Assembly: GCF_003352005.1 (NCBI RefSeq)
Contig: NZ_CP024848.1
Location: 3,357,001 to 3,421,000, forward strand
Source of the DNA: Oceanobacillus zhaokaii
GTDB lineage: Bacteria; Bacillota; Bacilli; Bacillales; Amphibacillaceae
Direction: 5' to 3'
DNA: 64,000 nt
This document shows positions 44,227 to 53,193 of the stretch, piece by piece; positions within the stretch are counted from its first letter, which is position 1, and each line of letters begins with the position of its first letter. The notes below the pieces were generated by a model. It had not been told where the DNA came from, made no database searches, and saw only the letters and a list, made by a program, of their open reading frames with translations. A program made the position numbers and the translations under genes.

Positions 44227-45702
44227 TTACGCAAAATCAGGAGTTTCATAGCGTGCAGTTACTACCTTTTTACGTGTATAGAAATCAACGCTGTCTTTTC
44301 CATTTGCATGTAACGTACCATAGAATGAAGCTTTCCATCCTGAGAATGGGAAGAATGCCATTGGTGCTGGTACCCCTAGATTAATTCCTAACATACCTGC
44401 ATCGATATTCTCACGGAAATAGCGTACAGATGAAGTATTCGTTGTGAACAAGCATGCTCCATTAGCAAATTCAGATTGATTCGCTACTTCAATTGCTTCC
44501 TTAAGGTTCTTCACACGGATGACAGATAGTACTGGTGCAAAGATTTCGTCTTTCCAGATTGTCATTTCTGTTGTGACACCTTCAAAAATTGTAGGACCAA
44601 CAAAATATCCTCCATCAAGGTCATCTTTACGGCCGTCTCTTACAAGCGTTGCACCTTCAGCTTCACCTTTTGCGATATAATCAAGTGTACGTTTTTGGTT
44701 TTCTTCACGAATAACAGGTCCTAAGAACACACCATCATCTAGCCCATTACCCATCTTCACATTATCTGCTGCTTCCGTTAATTTAGAAATGAATTCATCT
44801 GCTACATCTTCTTGAACCGTTACAACTGCACATGCCATGCATCGTTCCCCAGCTGATCCGAAAGCTGAACCAATAATGTCTGTTACTGCACGGTCAATAT
44901 CAGCATCATTTAGAACGATCGAATGGTTTTTTGCACCAGTAAGGGCTTGTACACGTTTTAGTTTCTCGCTTCCACGTTTATAAACGTATTCACCAACCGG
45001 TTGAGAACCAACAAATGAAATCGCTTTAATATCAGGGTGATCAAGGATACCGTTTACAACATCATGTGCACCATACACGATATTTAATACACCATTTGGA
45101 AGTCCTGCTTCTGAAAATAATTCCGCAAGTTTTTCTGTAAGTAATGGTGTTTTCTCCGATGGTTTTAATACAAAGGAGTTACCTGCTGCAATTGCCATCG
45201 GGAACATCCAAGCTGGAACCATCATCGGGAAGTTAAATGGTGTAATTCCACCTACAACACCGATTGGATAACGATAGTTCGTAGCCTCAACATCTGTAGC
45301 AATGTTTGCTAATGAGTCTCCCATCATTAATGTTGGAATCCCGGCCGCAAATTCCACGTTTTCAATTCCACGTCCAACTTCACCAAGCGCTTCTGTTGTA
45401 TTTTTACCATTCTCAATAGTAATCAAGCGTGCTAATTCTTTTTTATTTTTTTCCAGTAGTTGCTGATAGCTAAATAAGATTTTTGCACGTTTAGCTACTG
45501 AAACCTTACTCCACTTTTCAAAAGCCGCTTGTGCAACTTCTGCTGCATAGTCAACATCCTCTTTTGTAGAAATTGGTACACGTGCAATCACTTCTTTGGT
45601 TGCTGGGTTATAAACATCCTCATATTTAGTTGCTTTACTTTCAACCCATTCACCATTTATATAGTTTTTTAATTTCCTAACTTCTGTTGCTACTTCCGCC
45701 AT
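44227..45702 (-). CDS. iolA: Methylmalonate/malonate-semialdehyde dehydrogenase (CoA-acylating)
   Basis: A 491-residue aldehyde dehydrogenase of the MmsA/IolA type. It shows the NAD-binding [39 protein letters not shown] (in place of the usual glutamate general base), and the catalytic cysteine in [12 protein letters not shown]. It converts malonate semialdehyde from the IolJ reaction to acetyl-CoA. First gene of the iol operon; ATAGGAGGAA precedes the ATG. The promoter with cre box is about 110 bases upstream. Confidence 0.95.
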   Translation of the reverse strand: MAEVATEVRKLKNYINGEWVESKATKYEDVYNPATKEVIARVPISTKEDVDYAAEVAQAAFEKWSKVSVAKRAKILFSYQQLLEKNKKELARLITIENGKNTTEALGEVGRGIENVEFAAGIPTLMMGDSLANIATDVEATNYRYPIGVVGGITPFNFPMMVPAWMFPMAIAAGNSFVLKPSEKTPLLTEKLAELFSEAGLPNGVLNIVYGAHDVVNGILDHPDIKAISFVGSQPVGEYVYKRGSEKLKRVQALTGAKNHSIVLNDADIDRAVTDIIGSAFGSAGERCMACAVVTVQEDVADEFISKLTEAADNVKMGNGLDDGVFLGPVIREENQKRTLDYIAKGEAEGATLVRDGRKDDLDGGYFVGPTIFEGVTTEMTIWKDEIFAPVLSVIRVKNLKEAIEVANQSEFANGACLFTTNTSSVRYFRENIDAGMLGINLGVPAPMAFFPFSGWKASFYGTLHANGKDSVDFYTRKKVVTARYETPDFA

Positions 45703-45747
45703 TCTATATTCCTCCTATATTTTATTATCATTGGAACTACAGTGCTT

Positions 45748-45798
45748 TTATTAGTTTTATTTGCCTTACCATTCTGACTTCTCACGCAAAACTAATAA
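45748..45798. promoter_or_regulatory. Candidate IolR-type operator: 11-bp inverted repeat
   Basis: TTATTAGTTTT (45748-45758) and AAAACTAATAA (45788-45798) are perfect inverted arms whose centres are 40 bases apart, near four helical turns. The pair straddles the region just downstream of the iolA -10 box, where a DeoR-type repressor would block transcription. The link to the regulators nearby is inferred. Confidence 0.6.
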
Positions 45799-45809
45799 CT
45801 TATGATTAT

Positions 45810-45838
45810 ATAATAATACTGTTATCGCTTTCAGTCAA
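45810..45838 (-). promoter_or_regulatory. iolA: Sigma-A promoter of the iol operon
   Basis: On the minus strand TTGACT (45833-45838) and TATTAT (45810-45815) lie 17 bases apart, with the cre box filling the spacer. Bound CcpA would cover both boxes. Confidence 0.8.
45820..45833. promoter_or_regulatory. cre box inside the iol promoter
   Basis: TGTTATCGCTTTCA matches the cre consensus read on the other strand. Its place in the -35/-10 spacer predicts direct CcpA repression of the iol operon by preferred sugars. Confidence 0.78.
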
Positions 45839-46085
45839 TGGATTATTGTTATTTTTTTGTTATATTTATGTGAACTTATGAATATAGTACTATTAACTAA
45901 TGAATTCAATCTTCAATTTCTTCCCATTTCAGCTCATTCGTTATATTAATGATAAGAAAAATGGGACACTTTATGATAAGTGATGAATGATTACACCTTT
46001 TCGGCAATATATAGTGTTTACACATATCTATTGAATTATTATAAAACTAGAGTTATTAGATGATAGCCTTAGAAAAAATGAAACC

Positions 46086-47291
46086 TTAGCCATTCTCCTT
46101 TTTTTCTCTCCATTTACGTGGGCCGAGAAATTTTATAGATACTTCATTCCTTTTCCAAGAGACAATTAACAGAGTAGCGGTTAATCCTAAGCAACCTGTG
46201 AAATAAAAGCCGTATTCAATTCCCATCCACGAATTTATTATTCCTGAGAAAAACGGACCCGCGAAAATTCCTAATGCATACATTGCCTGATAAGCCCCCA
46301 TTGCTGTCGCTCTTTTTTCAGGTGTAATTGATTCAATAGACATACCTAGTAATAGCGGGAAAATTAAGCCTAACGCAAAGCCACTAAAGCCTTGTATGAC
46401 ATAGAAGCCCCATTTTGCTTCTGATAATGGAAGGATGAATATAAAAACAGCCGTTAATAGAAACGCTAGCTTAAGAGATCGCCAGTCACCAAGTAAGGGT
46501 ACAATGACTCTTCCCATAAACAATGTTGCTATCGCATGTGGAATCATGAAAGCAAACACAATAAAGGTCAGTTCACTTGGCTGGAATCCAATTTGCAATG
46601 CATAGGTAGGCGTAAACCCAAACATTGTTGAAAAAATAATACTATGAGCTAATATTGATAGTAAGGCAATCTTAAGTAATGATGGTTGCGTTATTACCGA
46701 AGTCAGGTCTTTCAATTTCATTGGATTGCTTATCGTTTTTTCTTTCGGCTCGAAAATAAAGAATGAAAGAATAAAGCCAATGGCACTCGCTGCAACTCCT
46801 ATCCAAAATGGTGCTTTCCATCCCCACATCTCGACAATCGAACCGCTAAAGCTCATACCAAGAAATTGCCCTAAAACAATAATAAAAGAAATACTACCCA
46901 TTGCCCGATGAACCTCTTTATCTGAAAAGTAGGAGGAATACAGTACTGTAAATGCCACCCATGATGCAGCAGCTATCCCAGCAAGTGAGCGGGCAACAAA
47001 AATCCATCCTGCACTATCTGTCATGATAAAGATTAAACAACTCAACATACTTGCTAGCATCCCCAGGATAATAAACGGCTTTCTTTGCTTAACCAAATCC
47101 GATCCAATCCCAATCGGAAGCCGAAATAAAACTTGCATTAAACCATAACTTCCCAAAATGATGCCAATTAATGAAAATGAAATCCCATTCGTTTCCATGT
47201 AAGGTGACAAAATAGGAACATAAATAAAATGGGGAAACCATAGTAAAAAGGATACGGCAATAAATAGATATTTGCTCTTGGTATTTGACAA
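46086..47291 (-). CDS. MFS transporter
   Basis: A 401-residue major facilitator protein with 12 predicted helices. Visible marks are GSYGLMQVLFRLPIGIGSDLVKQRKPFI (helix 2-3 loop with the GxxxD-x-x-x-RKP motif) and a central loop after helix 6 rich in Lys/Glu. The TTG start is supported by GGAAGTG 7 bases upstream. It lies between the iol operon and a DeoR regulator, so a cyclitol or sugar substrate is possible, but the sequence resembles a general drug/sugar exporter branch equally well. Confidence 0.85.
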   Translation of the reverse strand: MSNTKSKYLFIAVSFLLWFPHFIYVPILSPYMETNGISFSLIGIILGSYGLMQVLFRLPIGIGSDLVKQRKPFIILGMLASMLSCLIFIMTDSAGWIFVARSLAGIAAASWVAFTVLYSSYFSDKEVHRAMGSISFIIVLGQFLGMSFSGSIVEMWGWKAPFWIGVAASAIGFILSFFIFEPKEKTISNPMKLKDLTSVITQPSLLKIALLSILAHSIIFSTMFGFTPTYALQIGFQPSELTFIVFAFMIPHAIATLFMGRVIVPLLGDWRSLKLAFLLTAVFIFILPLSEAKWGFYVIQGFSGFALGLIFPLLLGMSIESITPEKRATAMGAYQAMYALGIFAGPFFSGIINSWMGIEYGFYFTGCLGLTATLLIVSWKRNEVSIKFLGPRKWREKKENG

Positions 47292-47423
47292 AGCTATTCA
47301 CTTCCATTTTCTTAGAAAACTGATGCTTAACCTAGCAGGTTAGCTTTAACATCCATTATTGTGAAATCCTTAACCTTTCTTCTCACACATATAACCATAT
47401 TTGTTAGGCCATTTAGAGGACGC

Positions 47424-47813
47424 CTACAATTTCCCGGTTAAAAACTGTGCTTCACCAAATCCAAAACTCCAGTCAGCAGCACCATTTGTTACAATCGACA
47501 CCATCACATCATTTGGTTCTATTCCACACACTTCTTCCAAGCGCTCTGCTAATAAACGATAAAAGGCTTTCTTTTGTTTGTCATTTCGCTGTGTACTTGT
47601 TATCGTAATCAAGACAACGCTTTCACTTCTTTCAAAACCTAATCCGGTGTCCTTAATAATCATCTCATTTGCCGCATGTTGATGCACAATTTGATACCTG
47701 TCACCTTCAGGAACTCCGAAAGCCTCAACAACTACTTCATGTGTGGTATCTAATAATCTTTTTAACGATACCTCATCTCTACCTTCTATTAAATCAAATC
47801 GTATTAATGGCAT
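47424..47813 (-). CDS. Tautomerase-superfamily protein
   Basis: 129 residues. The mature start [11 protein letters not shown] supplies the amino-terminal proline used for catalysis in the 4-oxalocrotonate tautomerase/MIF superfamily, and a second half repeats the fold. ATG at 47813 is favoured because AGGAGG lies 9 bases upstream; an earlier ATG at 47822 directly abuts that site and would mask the proline. It begins 35 bases after the DeoR regulator, suggesting co-transcription. It is not part of the textbook iol pathway; it might help enol/keto conversion of an inositol-derived ketone, an inference only. Confidence 0.85.
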   Translation of the reverse strand: MPLIRFDLIEGRDEVSLKRLLDTTHEVVVEAFGVPEGDRYQIVHQHAANEMIIKDTGLGFERSESVVLITITSTQRNDKQKKAFYRLLAERLEEVCGIEPNDVMVSIVTNGAADWSFGFGEAQFLTGKL

Positions 47814-47848
47814 TTTATACATCCTCCTGTATTATAGTTGGTTTATTA

Positions 47849-48601
47849 CTACGAAACTACTAGTTTAATATGATGATTTTCAGCATACTGGATATAGTTC
47901 GCTTCAGGTAGCATATCTGTAACAAGATAATCAATCTCATTCAATTTACAGTATGATGTTAGTGAAGATTTATTAAATTTATCATGGTCAACAAGTAAGA
48001 ATGCCACTTCACTCCTCTTAACGACTTCAGCTTTAATTTCACTTTCAATGGGCAATGAATTTGTCACACCATTTTTAATGGAGACACCAGTTGACGCAAG
48101 AAATGCTTTATTGATGTTATAAGACCTGATGACTTCCTTATTATTTGCACTAGTAAATGACTTTGTTTTTTGCTCGAGCATCCCTCCTGTTGAAAAAATC
48201 GTCAGGTTATTATATGGAATTGCCTTCATAATAAAGTCGATATTATTGGTAATAATCGTAACCTGCTTATTTTTAATGTACTCTAGCATTTTTAAAGTAG
48301 TTGTTCCTGAATCAATAAAAATAATGTTTCCGTCTTCTACATATTCAGCAGCCATTTTTGCAATTTGTTCTTTCTCTTTATCATTTCTGACTTGTCGATC
48401 ACTAAATGGTACCGTTATCGAATGATTGACAGAAATACCACCATACACTTTATTAAATTCACCACTATCGACTAGTTCTTGCACATCCCTTCGTATCGTA
48501 TTTTTAGATACATTAAACATAGTGACAAGTTCATCCAATGAAACGGTTTCATTTTCTAATACATATTCCTGGATCTCATTTAAACGCCTCGTTTTTATCA
48601 T
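47849..48601 (-). CDS. DeoR-family regulator 1 (IolR-like)
   Basis: A 250-residue repressor. The N-terminal winged helix-turn-helix reads RRLNEIQEYVLENETVSLDELVTMFNVSKNTIRRDVQELV (5-45). The C-terminal sugar-phosphate-sensing domain has NIIFIDSGTTTLKMLEYI and NNIDFIMKAI with the conserved SGTTT loop. It is very like the second regulator at 49051-49818. IolR-type repressors sense 2-deoxy-5-keto-gluconate 6-phosphate, the IolC product. The SD GGGAGG is directly preceded by three copies of a heptamer. Its location beside the iol operon supports an iol role. Confidence 0.88.
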   Translation of the reverse strand: MIKTRRLNEIQEYVLENETVSLDELVTMFNVSKNTIRRDVQELVDSGEFNKVYGGISVNHSITVPFSDRQVRNDKEKEQIAKMAAEYVEDGNIIFIDSGTTTLKMLEYIKNKQVTIITNNIDFIMKAIPYNNLTIFSTGGMLEQKTKSFTSANNKEVIRSYNINKAFLASTGVSIKNGVTNSLPIESEIKAEVVKRSEVAFLLVDHDKFNKSSLTSYCKLNEIDYLVTDMLPEANYIQYAENHHIKLVVS

Positions 48602-49034
48602 TACCCAGATATCCTCCCTTCTATCTTCTATCTTCTATCTTCTTTGCAACACTTTACTATCATTAACTATAGGATAACAGAAAACATTCATTATTTCATC
48701 ATATTTTAATATAAAGTTAACAAAAAAATACCATTTATTTTTAAAATTAATAAATTACTTGTTAGTATATGTATAAATCTTTTCCTATTATTGAGCTAAA
48801 GTAGATTATAAGGAAAACACAATAAATGTATCTATATTGATTGTTAAGTTAATAATTAATTGAGAATATCTAATTATATTGGCACCTCTAACTCTCAAAA
48901 TACTTCGATTATCTGGGGATTTTTTATAATTCTCACCCCACAACCTGTATCAATGTCAATATATGTTCGACGTTCAAACAGTTGCTTTTCACAATAAATA
49001 ATTAAAGCAATAACTTGCTAAAACCTCTTAATGT
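48602..49034. other. Gap between the two DeoR genes
   Basis: Apart from the heptamer repeat near 48619 and AT-rich DNA, nothing certain is seen. A TATAGT-like -10 sequence lies around 48665-48672 on the minus strand, but the -35 box is weak. Confidence 0.4.
48619..48639. repeat. Heptamer tandem repeat (TTCTATC x3) next to an SD
   Basis: Three perfect copies of TTCTATC at 48619-48639, plus a partial fourth. On the minus strand these are GATAGAA units immediately upstream of the GGGAGG ribosome site of DeoR regulator 1. Copy-number slippage would change leader length. Confidence 0.7.
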
Positions 49035-49064
49035 AAAAAAAGCTTGGGATTTATCCAAGCTTTT
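49035..49064 (-). terminator. Terminator overlapping the stop of DeoR regulator 2
   Basis: On the minus strand the stem GCTTGG (49055-49060 complement) with CCAAGC is flanked by AAAA and a seven-T run. The gene's last codons lie inside the stem, a compact gene end. Confidence 0.85.
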
Positions 49065-49818
49065 CTTCAGATAGTACAACCCTTATATTATTCTGTTCAG
49101 CGTATTGCGAGTACTCTTCCGGGATTTTATTTGTAACTAAATAATCTATCTCATCTAAATTACAATAAGTTGTTAATGAGGCCTTATCAAATTTACTTTC
49201 ATCCACTAATAGGAATACTTCAGCACTTCGTTTAACAACTTTCCTTTTCATCCCGCTTTCGATAGGAAGTGAGTTTGTTACACCATTCTTAATGGAAAGC
49301 CCAGTAGAAGCCAGGAATGCTTTATTTATATTATAGGAGGCAATAATTTCATCATTTTCAGCACTTGTCAGGGAGTTCGTTTTTCGTTCTACCATCCCTC
49401 CAGTTGAATAAATATTAAGCTTCTCATATGGAAGTGCCCGAACGATAAAATCAATATTATTTGTAATGATGGTTAACTCTTTATCTTTAATATAATCAAC
49501 CATTCCAACTGTTGTCGTTCCCGAATCAATAAATATGATATCCCCATCTTCTACATATTCTGCTGCCATTTTACTAATCAATAGTTTTTCAGACTGATTA
49601 CGAATCTGTCTTTCACGAAAAGGAACCGTTACTGATGGTATGTCTACTGTAACACCACCATAAATTTTCTTAAAATCCCCCGTTTCTACTAGTGTTTGCA
49701 CATCATTTCTTATTGTATTTTTAGATACCTCGAATTTCTCTACTAATTCATCTAACGAAACGGAACCATTCTCAATAATGTATTCCTGTATTAAATCCAA
49801 GCGCTTAGTCTTTAACAA
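49051..49818 (-). CDS. DeoR-family regulator 2 (IolR-like)
   Basis: About 255 residues, a close paralogue of regulator 1. The helix-turn-helix is KRLDLIQEYIIENGSVSLDELVEKFEVSKNTIRNDVQTLV, and the sensor loop is IIFIDSGTTTVGMVDYI. TTG at 49818 is chosen because GGAGGG sits 7 bases upstream; an extended reading to 49896 ignores this site. Its candidate promoter has the same -35/cre/-10 plan as that of iolA, so this copy may be the one expressed with the iol operon. The unique terminator after it isolates it from regulator 1. Confidence 0.88.
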   Translation of the reverse strand: MLKTKRLDLIQEYIIENGSVSLDELVEKFEVSKNTIRNDVQTLVETGDFKKIYGGVTVDIPSVTVPFRERQIRNQSEKLLISKMAAEYVEDGDIIFIDSGTTTVGMVDYIKDKELTIITNNIDFIVRALPYEKLNIYSTGGMVERKTNSLTSAENDEIIASYNINKAFLASTGLSIKNGVTNSLPIESGMKRKVVKRSAEVFLLVDESKFDKASLTTYCNLDEIDYLVTNKIPEEYSQYAEQNNIRVVLSEEKLG

Positions 49819-50113
49819 AAGAATTCCCTCCACCTGTAGTTTATCTAAATTGAATAATCTCATGATCATTAATATATTATGGAATATTATTAACATTTAA
49901 CAATTATGTAATACAAACCATACTGATTCATTATAAGTATATACAAATTGGAATGGAATTCAAACCAATTAATGCAGCATATATTATTAACGAAACAAAT
50001 TATTCTATAACCGGTCCATAAAACTTATAGTGAACAGCTTTAAATGAAGTATAAATTGATAACTTAATCAATCCCACTAAATTATTAATAAAATAGTGTT
50101 AGTTATTTATTAC
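49819..50113 (-). promoter_or_regulatory. Long leader of DeoR regulator 2
   Basis: About 290 bases separate the predicted promoter from the start codon. No riboswitch family, ORF with a ribosome site or strong hairpin could be recognised by eye. It is AT-rich. Confidence 0.35.
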
Positions 50114-50142
50114 ATTATATAATTGGTAGCGTTTTCAGTCAA
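50114..50142 (-). promoter_or_regulatory. Sigma-A promoter upstream of DeoR regulator 2
   Basis: On the minus strand TTGACT (50137-50142) and TATAAT (50114-50119) are 17 bases apart. The sequence around the -35 box (CATTGACTGAAA) is the same as in the iolA promoter. Confidence 0.75.
50124..50137. promoter_or_regulatory. cre box inside that promoter
   Basis: TGGTAGCGTTTTCA fits the cre consensus on the opposite strand and lies in the promoter spacer, as in the iolA promoter. Confidence 0.75.
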
Positions 50143-50223
50143 TGGAACTATCAAATAATTGATATTAATTAGAGGTTCCTGTCACTCCCCGAAATTTGTC
50201 GAATAGATAGTCAATTCACACTC

Positions 50224-50251
50224 TTGTTTATTTTATAAGCAATGATAAAAT
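50224..50251 (+). promoter_or_regulatory. Candidate promoter of the mannose-6-phosphate isomerase gene
   Basis: TTGTTT (50224-50229) and TAAAAT (50246-50251) are 16 bases apart, 44 bases before the start codon. Both boxes have mismatches. Confidence 0.45.
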
Positions 50252-50294
50252 AGCATTATACATAACTTAATGCAAAAAGGAATGGAGGATTAGC

Positions 50295-51251
50295 ATGTAC
50301 AGTGAGCCTATATTTTTACAGCCCGTTTTCCAGGAACGAATCTGGGGAGGGCAAAAGTTAAAGAAGGAATATAACTACGATATCCCTTTTGAAAAGACTG
50401 GGGAAGCTTGGGTAATTTCAGCACATCCACATGGTCCAAGTGTCATAAAGAATGGACCATTAGAGGGCAAAACCTTGGCAGATGTTTGGCAGAATTATGG
50501 AGAGCTTTTTAATAAAGAAGCAAATAATAATGAGGAGTATCCATTATTAATAAAAATATTAGATGCTGTGGATGATTTATCCGTTCAAGTCCACCCAAAT
50601 GACGAATTTGCCCGTAAAATGGAAGCGATTGCATATGGTAAAACGGAATGCTGGTACGTGCTAAGTGCAGAGCCTGGTGCAGAGATTATCTTAGGTCATC
50701 GTGCCAACTCCCGCGCGGAGCTGGAAAGGATGATTGATAATGGGGAATGGGAAAATCTATTAAATCGAGTCAAAGTCCGTGCTGGAGATTTTTTCTATGT
50801 TCCAAGCGGGACGATTCATGCGATTGGCAAAGGAATTGTAATCTTGGAAACGCAGCAAAATTCCGACATAACCTACCGCGTTTACGATTATGACCGCACG
50901 GATGCTAATGGTACTAATCGAGAATTACATTTAGATCGCGCGAAACTGGTTACAACGATTCCACATCAAGATCCTGCATTCAATCAAAGTGATGGAGTTG
51001 TCGGAGATTTAAAGATGAAGCGATTGGTAGAGGAAAAGTACTTTACCGTTTACCATTGGCATTTAAATGGAAGCGCTTCACAAGGACTGGATAAGAATTT
51101 CTTGCAAGTGAGCGTAATTGCAGGAAATGCTGTCATCACGGTTGACGGAAAATCTTTTGAAATTAATAAAGGAAGTCATTTTATTTTGCCTCATACTGTA
51201 GATAAATATGAGCTTTGTGGTACTGCTGAATTTGTTGTTTCTACCGTTTGA
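50295..51251 (+). CDS. manA: Class I mannose-6-phosphate isomerase
   Basis: A 318-residue zinc cupin enzyme linking mannose 6-phosphate and fructose 6-phosphate. Zinc ligands appear in VQVHPND, TECWYVLSAEPG and VPSGTIHAIGKG, with QQNSDITYRVYDYDR following, the typical short Bacillus type. AATGGAGG precedes the ATG by 6 bases. It converges with the ROK fructokinase, a pairing often seen in mannose/sucrose utilisation regions. Confidence 0.94.
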   Translation: MYSEPIFLQPVFQERIWGGQKLKKEYNYDIPFEKTGEAWVISAHPHGPSVIKNGPLEGKTLADVWQNYGELFNKEANNNEEYPLLIKILDAVDDLSVQVHPNDEFARKMEAIAYGKTECWYVLSAEPGAEIILGHRANSRAELERMIDNGEWENLLNRVKVRAGDFFYVPSGTIHAIGKGIVILETQQNSDITYRVYDYDRTDANGTNRELHLDRAKLVTTIPHQDPAFNQSDGVVGDLKMKRLVEEKYFTVYHWHLNGSASQGLDKNFLQVSVIAGNAVITVDGKSFEINKGSHFILPHTVDKYELCGTAEFVVSTV

Positions 51252-51260
51252 TAATTGGTC

Positions 51261-51294
51261 AGGATCCTATTAAACTGATATTTAATAGGATCCT
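51261..51294. terminator. Bidirectional terminator
   Basis: AGGATCCTATTAAA and TTTAATAGGATCCT form a perfect 14-base stem with a 6-base loop, T-rich after on the plus strand. It serves manA and the convergent ROK gene. Confidence 0.9.
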
Positions 51295-51309
51295 TTTAGC
51301 AGTTTTAAT

Positions 51310-52185
51310 TTAAAAATTACTAACCTGCTTTTCATTCACCATCCCTAATAAAATAGCACCCTTCACCCCCTGCTCGTCTTTGAGCTCAGGAGCAACAATA
51401 ATATCGTCTACATTTCCAACATCCAAATATCCGTTAAGCTGCTTCATAAATTCCCCGCGAATCATCGGATACAGCTTCTTCTGCTTCATCACACCACCAC
51501 CAAGAATAATTTTCTCAGGTGACAGGATCACAAAGTAATTTACAATTGCCTGCGCTAAATAATAGGCTGCCAGTTTCCATACCTCTTCATTATCTACTAG
51601 CTCTGTCCCCTTTTTCCCGTAGCGCTGTTCAATTGCCGGACCTGAAGCAAGCCCTTCAATACAGGCACCGTGGCTTGGACAGCTTCCTGCAAAAGGATCA
51701 TCGACATGCTTCTGTACAAAAATATGTCCCATTTCTGAATGGTTCTTACCTTGGAATACCGTTCCATTTTGTACGAGCCCTGCCCCAATTCCCGTACCGA
51801 CCGTAATATAGAGACAGCTATTCACATTGCGACCTGCACCGTATTTGTACTCGCCAAGACAAGCTGCGTTGACATCCGTATCCAAATAAACTGGAACCGA
51901 ATAATCATCCTGAAGCCTTGAAAGCAAAGGATAATTACGCCACTTCATCTTAGGAGTCAGCAAAATCGAGCCATATGTATCGCTCTGTTTATTCAAATCA
52001 ACAGGTCCAAACGTACCAACTCCAAGTGCCTCGATCACATATTGATCAAAAAACTGCTTTGCATCCGCAAGTGTCTCATCTGGATTCCTAGTAGGAAAAC
52101 TTACCTTATCGAAAATTTCTCCTGATTCATCGCCAACAGCACATACAAACTTTGTGCCACCAGCTTCAATTCCCCCTATTAACAT
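51310..52185 (-). CDS. ROK-family fructokinase
   Basis: A 291-residue sugar kinase. The ATP loop is GGIEAGGTKFVCAVGD at the start, and ITVGTGIGAGLV is near 128. The zinc-binding loop is CPSHGACIEGLASGPAI near 167-183, where GHxxC/C-x2-C spacing is as in fructokinases of the ScrK/GmuE type. It phosphorylates fructose, or mannose in some members, giving manA substrate or product. The following hairpin separates it from the ABC operon. Confidence 0.9.
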   Translation of the reverse strand: MLIGGIEAGGTKFVCAVGDESGEIFDKVSFPTRNPDETLADAKQFFDQYVIEALGVGTFGPVDLNKQSDTYGSILLTPKMKWRNYPLLSRLQDDYSVPVYLDTDVNAACLGEYKYGAGRNVNSCLYITVGTGIGAGLVQNGTVFQGKNHSEMGHIFVQKHVDDPFAGSCPSHGACIEGLASGPAIEQRYGKKGTELVDNEEVWKLAAYYLAQAIVNYFVILSPEKIILGGGVMKQKKLYPMIRGEFMKQLNGYLDVGNVDDIIVAPELKDEQGVKGAILLGMVNEKQVSNF

Positions 52186-52213
52186 AAGATAACCCCCTTA
52201 GAATATTTATCAA

Positions 52214-52257
52214 TAGACACGGGGAAGCTTTCCAATTCAAAAGCTTCCCTGTGTCTA
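52214..52257. terminator. Long hairpin after the ABC operon
   Basis: TAGACACGGGGAAGCTTT (52214-52231) pairs with AAAAGCTTCCCTGTGTCTA (52239-52257) with one mismatch. No clean T-run follows. It lies between the permease gene end and the ROK start, so it likely ends ABC-operon transcripts. Confidence 0.7.
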
Positions 52258-52371
52258 TTAGAAATAATAGCTATTAAACTAAGAAATAGAACAATGAATT
52301 ATCGATGAACTGCTAGCTTTCATAAATTCAAATGAAGTGCATAACTGAGTATTCTGCCCTGCAATCCAATC

Positions 52372-53193
52372 TTATCCCTTCACAGACCCAGCCAACAATC
52401 CTCTCACAAAATACTTCCCTAAGAAAATATATACAAGCATTGTCGGTAACGCCGCAATCATCGCACCGGCCATTTGCACATTCCACTGGACAATCTGGCT
52501 TCCCGATAGATTTTGTAATGCTACCATAATTGGTTGGTTATCGGACGTCGTAATTGTCACGGCGAAAAGGAATTCATTCCAAATATTCGTAAACTGCCAA
52601 ATCGCAACGACGACAAATCCAGTAATGGATAATGGAACAATCAGATGCCTAAATATACCGAGGAAATTGGCGCCATCGATTTTTGCGGCTTCAATCATTT
52701 CATCGGGAATATTCGCATAGAAGTTGCGGAACATTAACGTTGTAATTGGCAACCCATAGACGACATGCACGAGAATTAGTCCCGGAATCGTATTGTACAT
52801 ATCAATCGTCCGTAAAAATTGAATTAATGGGATTAAAATACTTTGATATGGGATGAACATGCCAAATAAAATAAACAAAAAGAGTGTGTTTGCACCCTTA
52901 AACCGCCATTTTGACAAAACATAACCATTCATTGCACCTAATAATGCAGATAAAATCGTTGCTGGAACGACCAAATAAATGCTATTTAGGAAATTCGGTG
53001 CGAGCTTCGTAAATGCCTCTGAATAGGAACTAAAGTCGATTGCGGACGGTAATGCCCACATGTTTTCCAGTGATACTTCGTCAAGTGGCTTTATACTTGT
53101 GACAATAATGACGTAAATCGGCATGATGAAGAGGACTGCAAATAAGATTAAGATAATGTATTTGATGAATTTCCCAATTGGAAATGACGCCAT
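52372..53193 (-). CDS. Carbohydrate ABC transporter permease (MalG type)
   Basis: A 273-residue permease with six helices and the EAA loop DEMIEAAKIDGANFLGIFRHLIVPLSITG (about 178-206). It starts 1 base inside its partner's stop (53193 shared), so the two are translationally coupled. The final gene of a binding protein-permease-permease operon. The ATPase must be shared. Confidence 0.93.
   Translation of the reverse strand: MASFPIGKFIKYIILILFAVLFIMPIYVIIVTSIKPLDEVSLENMWALPSAIDFSSYSEAFTKLAPNFLNSIYLVVPATILSALLGAMNGYVLSKWRFKGANTLFLFILFGMFIPYQSILIPLIQFLRTIDMYNTIPGLILVHVVYGLPITTLMFRNFYANIPDEMIEAAKIDGANFLGIFRHLIVPLSITGFVVVAIWQFTNIWNEFLFAVTITTSDNQPIMVALQNLSGSQIVQWNVQMAGAMIAALPTMLVYIFLGKYFVRGLLAGSVKG

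Noticed and set aside
48619..48644. CRISPR-like repeat
   Set aside because: The units are 7 bases with no spacers; this is a simple tandem repeat.
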